This document shows, in pieces, positions 4,349-6,565 of a stretch of 6,565 nucleotides of DNA. The notes below the pieces were generated by a model that saw nothing but the letters and a program-made list of their open reading frames with translations, was not told the origin of the DNA and searched no databases. Origin of the DNA: Alphaproteobacteria bacterium (lineage in GTDB: Bacteria > Pseudomonadota > Alphaproteobacteria > Rhizobiales > Xanthobacteraceae); assembly GCA_005883445.1 (NCBI GenBank), contig VAZL01000564.1:2387-8951 (forward strand), in the 5' to 3' direction. The stretch's first letter is position 1, and every line of letters begins with the position of its first letter. The translations under genes and the position numbers were made by a program.

Positions 4349-5827
4349 ATGCCGCTGCGTCTGTGCGTCTTCCTCGGAAGCATCGCTGCAGCCGCGCTGT
4401 GGCTCTCGATTCCGGCTTGCGCCGAGCCGGGTGACGAGCCCTTGAAACTCGCCGACAGTCAGCTCGAGCCGGTCAAATGGGATGATGTCGACGGCTGGGC
4501 GGCCGACGATCACCTGGCCGCGTTCGCAGCGTTCCAGGTGAGCTGCCAAACCTTTCGCAACGTCAAGCGCCTTGACGACGACCGGCCGATCTACAACGCG
4601 CTCCGGGAGGTCTGCCGGCGCGCGGCTGCGGCGCGGCCAAGCAACAAGGAAGCTGCGCGCCGCTTCTTCGAGGACAATTTTCGCCCGGTGCAGATCACGC
4701 GTCTCGGCGAGGCGCAGGGTTTTCTAACCGGCTATTACGAGCCGATCGTCGAGGGCTCGCGCTTTCCCAATCCTGAATTTCACGTCCCCCTCTACCGGCG
4801 TCCGCACGATCTTGTGGCTGCCGGCTACAAGCCGGGTTCCGGCGACTTTCCCAACAAGGGCGCGCTGATCGGGCGCCGCAACGAGAACAGCGAGATCGTG
4901 CCCTACCACGATCGCGGCGCCATCGAGGCGGGCGCGCTTGACGGACAGAAACTCGAAATCTGCTGGCTCAGGGATCCTTTCGAGGCGCTCGCGATTCAAA
5001 TCCAGGGCTCGGCGCGGGTGATCCTCGAAGACGGGACGCCGCTGCGCCTCAACTACGATTCCCATAACGGCTATCCCTATACGTCGGTCGGCCGGGTGCT
5101 CATCGAGCGCAACCTCGTGCCGCGGGAAGAAATGTCGATGCAACGCATCCGCGACTGGATGGCTGCCAATCCCGACGAAGCGCCGAAGGTGCGCGCCACG
5201 AACCGTTCGTACGTGTTCTTTCGCGTCACCGGCCTGTCGAACGAGGGCGAGCCGGTCGGCGCGCAGGGCGTTCCGCTGATACCGGGCCGCTCGATCGCGG
5301 TCGATAAGATCCACGTCTACGGCACGCCGTTCTTCATCGATGCGAGCTTGCCGATCGAGAGTGCGAAGCCTAACACGCCGTTCCGCCGGCTGATGATCGC
5401 CCAGGACACCGGCTCGGCCATCGTCGGGCCGGCGCGCGCCGACCTCTATTGGGGGGCCGGCGATGATGCCGCGCGGATCGCCGGTCGCATCCGCCATCCC
5501 GGACGCTTCGTCATGCTGCTTCCGCGCGAGCTCGACATGATCGAGGCCGGCAAGCACATGCCGCTGCCGGTGGCAAAACCGAATATCCCCGAGGCCGAAG
5601 TCAAGAAGGAGGAGGGCAAGGCCAAGCAGCAGGCGGCGCGCGAGCTTGACATGATCGAGGCCGGCAAGCAGGTGCCGCTGCCGGTGTCGAAGCCGAAGAT
5701 CCCCGAGACCGAAGTCAAGAATGAGAAGGGCAAGCCCAAGCAGCAGGCCGGTAAGACCGAGGAGAAATCGAGGGCGAAGAAATTGCGCCGCCAAGTCGGC
5801 ACCGTGCGATGGCGGCCGCGATCATGA
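4349..5827 (+). CDS. mltA: MltA-type membrane-bound/periplasmic lytic murein transglycosylase
   Basis: MltA cleaves the glycan strands of peptidoglycan, forming 1,6-anhydromuramic ends, in the periplasm. The 492-residue protein starts with a signal peptide (1-25) whose ACA|EP site suits signal peptidase I; C24 is also near a poor lipobox (IPAC), so lipidation is less likely. Family motifs: GFLTGYYEPIVEGSR (124 on), VPLYRRP, EALAIQIQGSARV, LNYDSHNGYPYTSVGRVLIE, NRSYVFFR, and the 3D domain with AQDTGSAIVGPARADLYWGAG. There D353 matches the catalytic Asp (D308 in E. coli). The MltA part ends near residue 392 (FVMLLPRELD). Beyond it lies an unusual Lys/Pro/Glu-rich tail made of two 38-residue repeats and a basic end (KSRAKKLRRQ). 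The tail may contact peptidoglycan or a partner, or may be neutral. The stop overlaps the Smr start in ATGA. Confidence 0.94.
   Translation: MPLRLCVFLGSIAAAALWLSIPACAEPGDEPLKLADSQLEPVKWDDVDGWAADDHLAAFAAFQVSCQTFRNVKRLDDDRPIYNALREVCRRAAAARPSNKEAARRFFEDNFRPVQITRLGEAQGFLTGYYEPIVEGSRFPNPEFHVPLYRRPHDLVAAGYKPGSGDFPNKGALIGRRNENSEIVPYHDRGAIEAGALDGQKLEICWLRDPFEALAIQIQGSARVILEDGTPLRLNYDSHNGYPYTSVGRVLIERNLVPREEMSMQRIRDWMAANPDEAPKVRATNRSYVFFRVTGLSNEGEPVGAQGVPLIPGRSIAVDKIHVYGTPFFIDASLPIESAKPNTPFRRLMIAQDTGSAIVGPARADLYWGAGDDAARIAGRIRHPGRFVMLLPRELDMIEAGKHMPLPVAKPNIPEAEVKKEEGKAKQQAARELDMIEAGKQVPLPVSKPKIPETEVKNEKGKPKQQAGKTEEKSRAKKLRRQVGTVRWRPRS
5525..5752 (+). repeat. Tandem duplication of 114 bp (38 codons) at the mltA 3' end
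   Basis: Copy 1 is 5525-5638 and copy 2 is 5639-5752. They encode RELDMIEAGKHMPLPVAKP and RELDMIEAGKQVPLPVSKP, each followed by a Lys/Glu-rich half ending in KQQA. By hand count about 100 of 114 bases and 29 of 38 residues agree. Most codon differences (9 of about 12) change the residue, which suggests weak constraint since duplication. The first copy overlaps the conserved end of the MltA domain, so the second is the added one. Confidence 0.93.
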
Positions 5828-6393
5828 GCGCGGGCGAGGGCAAGTCGCGACGGCTCACCGCCGAGGAGCGCAAGCTTTGGGGCCATTTCACGCGCTCGGT
5901 CGCGCCGCTGGGGCGAGGGCTGGTGCCGGCTGCTCCCCCGCCGACGGCCGCGTCGAGCAAGACGAAATCACCGACCCAGGTTCGTCCGCCGGCGCGGGTC
6001 GCCGCGGCCGGTGCACGGACCGCGCCCGGGCTCGAGCCGTTCGATCGGCGGCTCAAGCAACGCCTGGCGCGCGGCACCGAATCGCTCGATGAGCGCATCG
6101 ACCTCCACGGCAGGACCCAAAGCGAGGCGCATGCCGCGTTGCTTTCCTTCTTGCGCAAGGCCCAGAGCCATGGCGCCAAATTCGTCCTGGTGATCACCGG
6201 CAAGGGTGGCGGCGCGGGCGACGACTGGAGCGAGCGCGGCGTGCTCAAGCGCCAGGTGCCGCAGTGGTTGAAACTGCCGGAATTCCGCGGCTACGTCGTC
6301 GGCTTCGAGGACGCCCATAGCGGCCACGGCGGCGCCGGCGCGCTCTATGTGCGAATCAGGCGTCGGAAGGCAGCAACCAGGCGATGCTCCTGA
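5824..6393 (+). CDS. Smr-domain protein (MutS2-type C-terminal domain)
   Basis: Stand-alone Smr proteins belong to a nuclease family; E. coli SmrB cuts mRNA at collided ribosomes, and other members nick DNA. The 189-residue protein has a basic N-terminus (KSRRLTAEERKLWGHFTRSV), a disordered Pro/Ala/Ser linker (about 30-70), and a C-terminal Smr domain (about 88-182). The domain shows IDLHGRTQSEAHAALLSFL (the LDLHG motif, 92-96), VLVITGKGG (the TGKG motif, 125-129), RGVLKRQVPQWL, and VVGFEDAHSGHGGAGALYVRIRR. I chose ATG 5824, which overlaps the mltA stop as ATGA; ATG 5809 would add five residues and has no better ribosome-binding site. The overlap implies coupling to mltA, an arrangement I recall as common in alphaproteobacteria but without a known functional reason. 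Whether it acts on RNA or DNA cannot be told. Confidence 0.92.
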   Translation: MSAGEGKSRRLTAEERKLWGHFTRSVAPLGRGLVPAAPPPTAASSKTKSPTQVRPPARVAAAGARTAPGLEPFDRRLKQRLARGTESLDERIDLHGRTQSEAHAALLSFLRKAQSHGAKFVLVITGKGGGAGDDWSERGVLKRQVPQWLKLPEFRGYVVGFEDAHSGHGGAGALYVRIRRRKAATRRCS

Positions 6394-6415
6394 TTCCTGA
6401 CCTTGGCTTTTGAAC

Positions 6416-6431
6416 CCCGCGATTCAGCGGG
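6416..6431. terminator. Weak hairpin between the convergent smr and L,D-transpeptidase genes
   Basis: CCCGC and GCGGG form a 5-bp stem with a 6-base loop that includes the transpeptidase stop codon. It lies 22 bases after the smr stop. Neither side has a clear T-tract, so this is a low-confidence bidirectional terminator. The 30-base gap holds nothing else. Confidence 0.25.
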
Positions 6432-6565
6432 TCACGACCACCGTCGTTCCCCAGCCCACGCGGTTGTAGAGGTCGAGCACATCCGCGTTGTACATGCGAA
6501 TGCAGCCGTAGGAGACGAAGCCTCCGATCGAGCCTGGATTGTTGGTGCCGTGGATGGCGTATTCT
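6424..6565 (-). CDS. L,D-transpeptidase (YkuD domain), C-terminal part
   Basis: L,D-transpeptidases form 3-3 cross-links in peptidoglycan or attach outer-membrane proteins to it, using a catalytic cysteine in the periplasm. Only the last 46 residues are in the window; the gene begins beyond base 6565. They include the active-site half of the YkuD fold: YAIHGTNNPGSIG, then VSYGCIRMYNADVLDLYNRV, then the closing strand GTTVVVTR. The catalytic Cys codon is at 6504-6502. The position before Gly-Cys, often His in the SHGC motif, is Tyr here. This position varies among alphaproteobacterial members, so I do not read it as inactivation. The gene converges on smr and shares a cell-wall theme with mltA, but it is on the other strand and is not part of that operon. 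Confidence 0.93.
   Translation of the reverse strand, partial: EYAIHGTNNPGSIGGFVSYGCIRMYNADVLDLYNRVGWGTTVVVTR

Noticed and set aside
3485..4549. Long minus-strand open frame of 354 codons opposite the Tim44-like gene and the mltA start
   Set aside because: The plus strand holds clear Tim44-like and MltA motifs. The minus product resembles no family and is typical of shadow frames at high GC.
4724..5794. Minus-strand open frame of 356 codons opposite mltA with a Leu-rich start
   Set aside because: It is antisense to the MltA catalytic and repeat region. Its Leu-rich repeats only mirror the Lys/Glu/Gln codons of the duplicated tail.
6493..6513. Tyr in place of His in the L,D-transpeptidase SHGC motif as loss of activity
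   Set aside because: The catalytic Cys, the following Ile-Arg and the upstream IHGT are intact, and this position varies in alphaproteobacterial members, so inactivation is not supported.

Overview
The window is GC-rich, densely coded chromosomal DNA. Gene content and order (a PEP-synthase/PPDK regulatory protein, maf, coaE and dnaQ, convergent with secB; fxsA divergent from a Tim44-like gene that is followed by mltA and an Smr-domain gene) point to an alphaproteobacterium, most likely Hyphomicrobiales (Rhizobiales). The protein wording fits this too, for example the Tim44-like N-terminus and the LAREKA / GADQTL Maf. No tRNA, rRNA, CRISPR array, IS element, phage gene or toxin-antitoxin pair is visible.

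Layout. Bases 1-2379 (+): 3' end of the PPSR gene, maf, coaE and dnaQ, with gaps of 3 to 48 bases, probably one housekeeping operon. Bases 2475-3455 (-): fxsA then secB, co-directional. secB converges on dnaQ, and the roughly 95-base gap holds only weak hairpins. Bases 3456-3679: a non-coding divergent control region with a candidate promoter, a 9+2+9 inverted repeat and alternative small hairpins. Bases 3680-6393 (+): Tim44-like gene, mltA and the Smr gene, tightly packed (15-base gap, then an ATGA overlap). Bases 6424-6565 (-): 3' end of a YkuD L,D-transpeptidase gene, convergent with smr.

Roles. The first block covers metabolic control, nucleotide-pool cleaning, the last step of CoA synthesis and replication proofreading. 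The second is protein export (SecB) and a membrane protein (FxsA). The third is envelope-linked: a membrane-anchored Tim44-like protein and a lytic transglycosylase, co-transcribed with an Smr nuclease-family protein; a peptidoglycan cross-linking enzyme lies next door.

No new multi-gene system is visible. The main oddity is that three conserved proteins in about 2 kb each seem to lack a block of roughly 20-24 residues. DnaQ lacks it between ExoII and ExoIII. SecB lacks its first beta strand, and its best ribosome-binding site and start lie in another frame. The Tim44-like protein lacks it inside its domain. Local duplications occur as well: an 11-base tandem repeat that doubles the secB Shine-Dalgarno sequence, and a 38-residue tandem duplication at the MltA C-terminus. 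These could be real micro-deletions and duplications in this lineage, or assembly or amplification artefacts. The sequence alone cannot decide.
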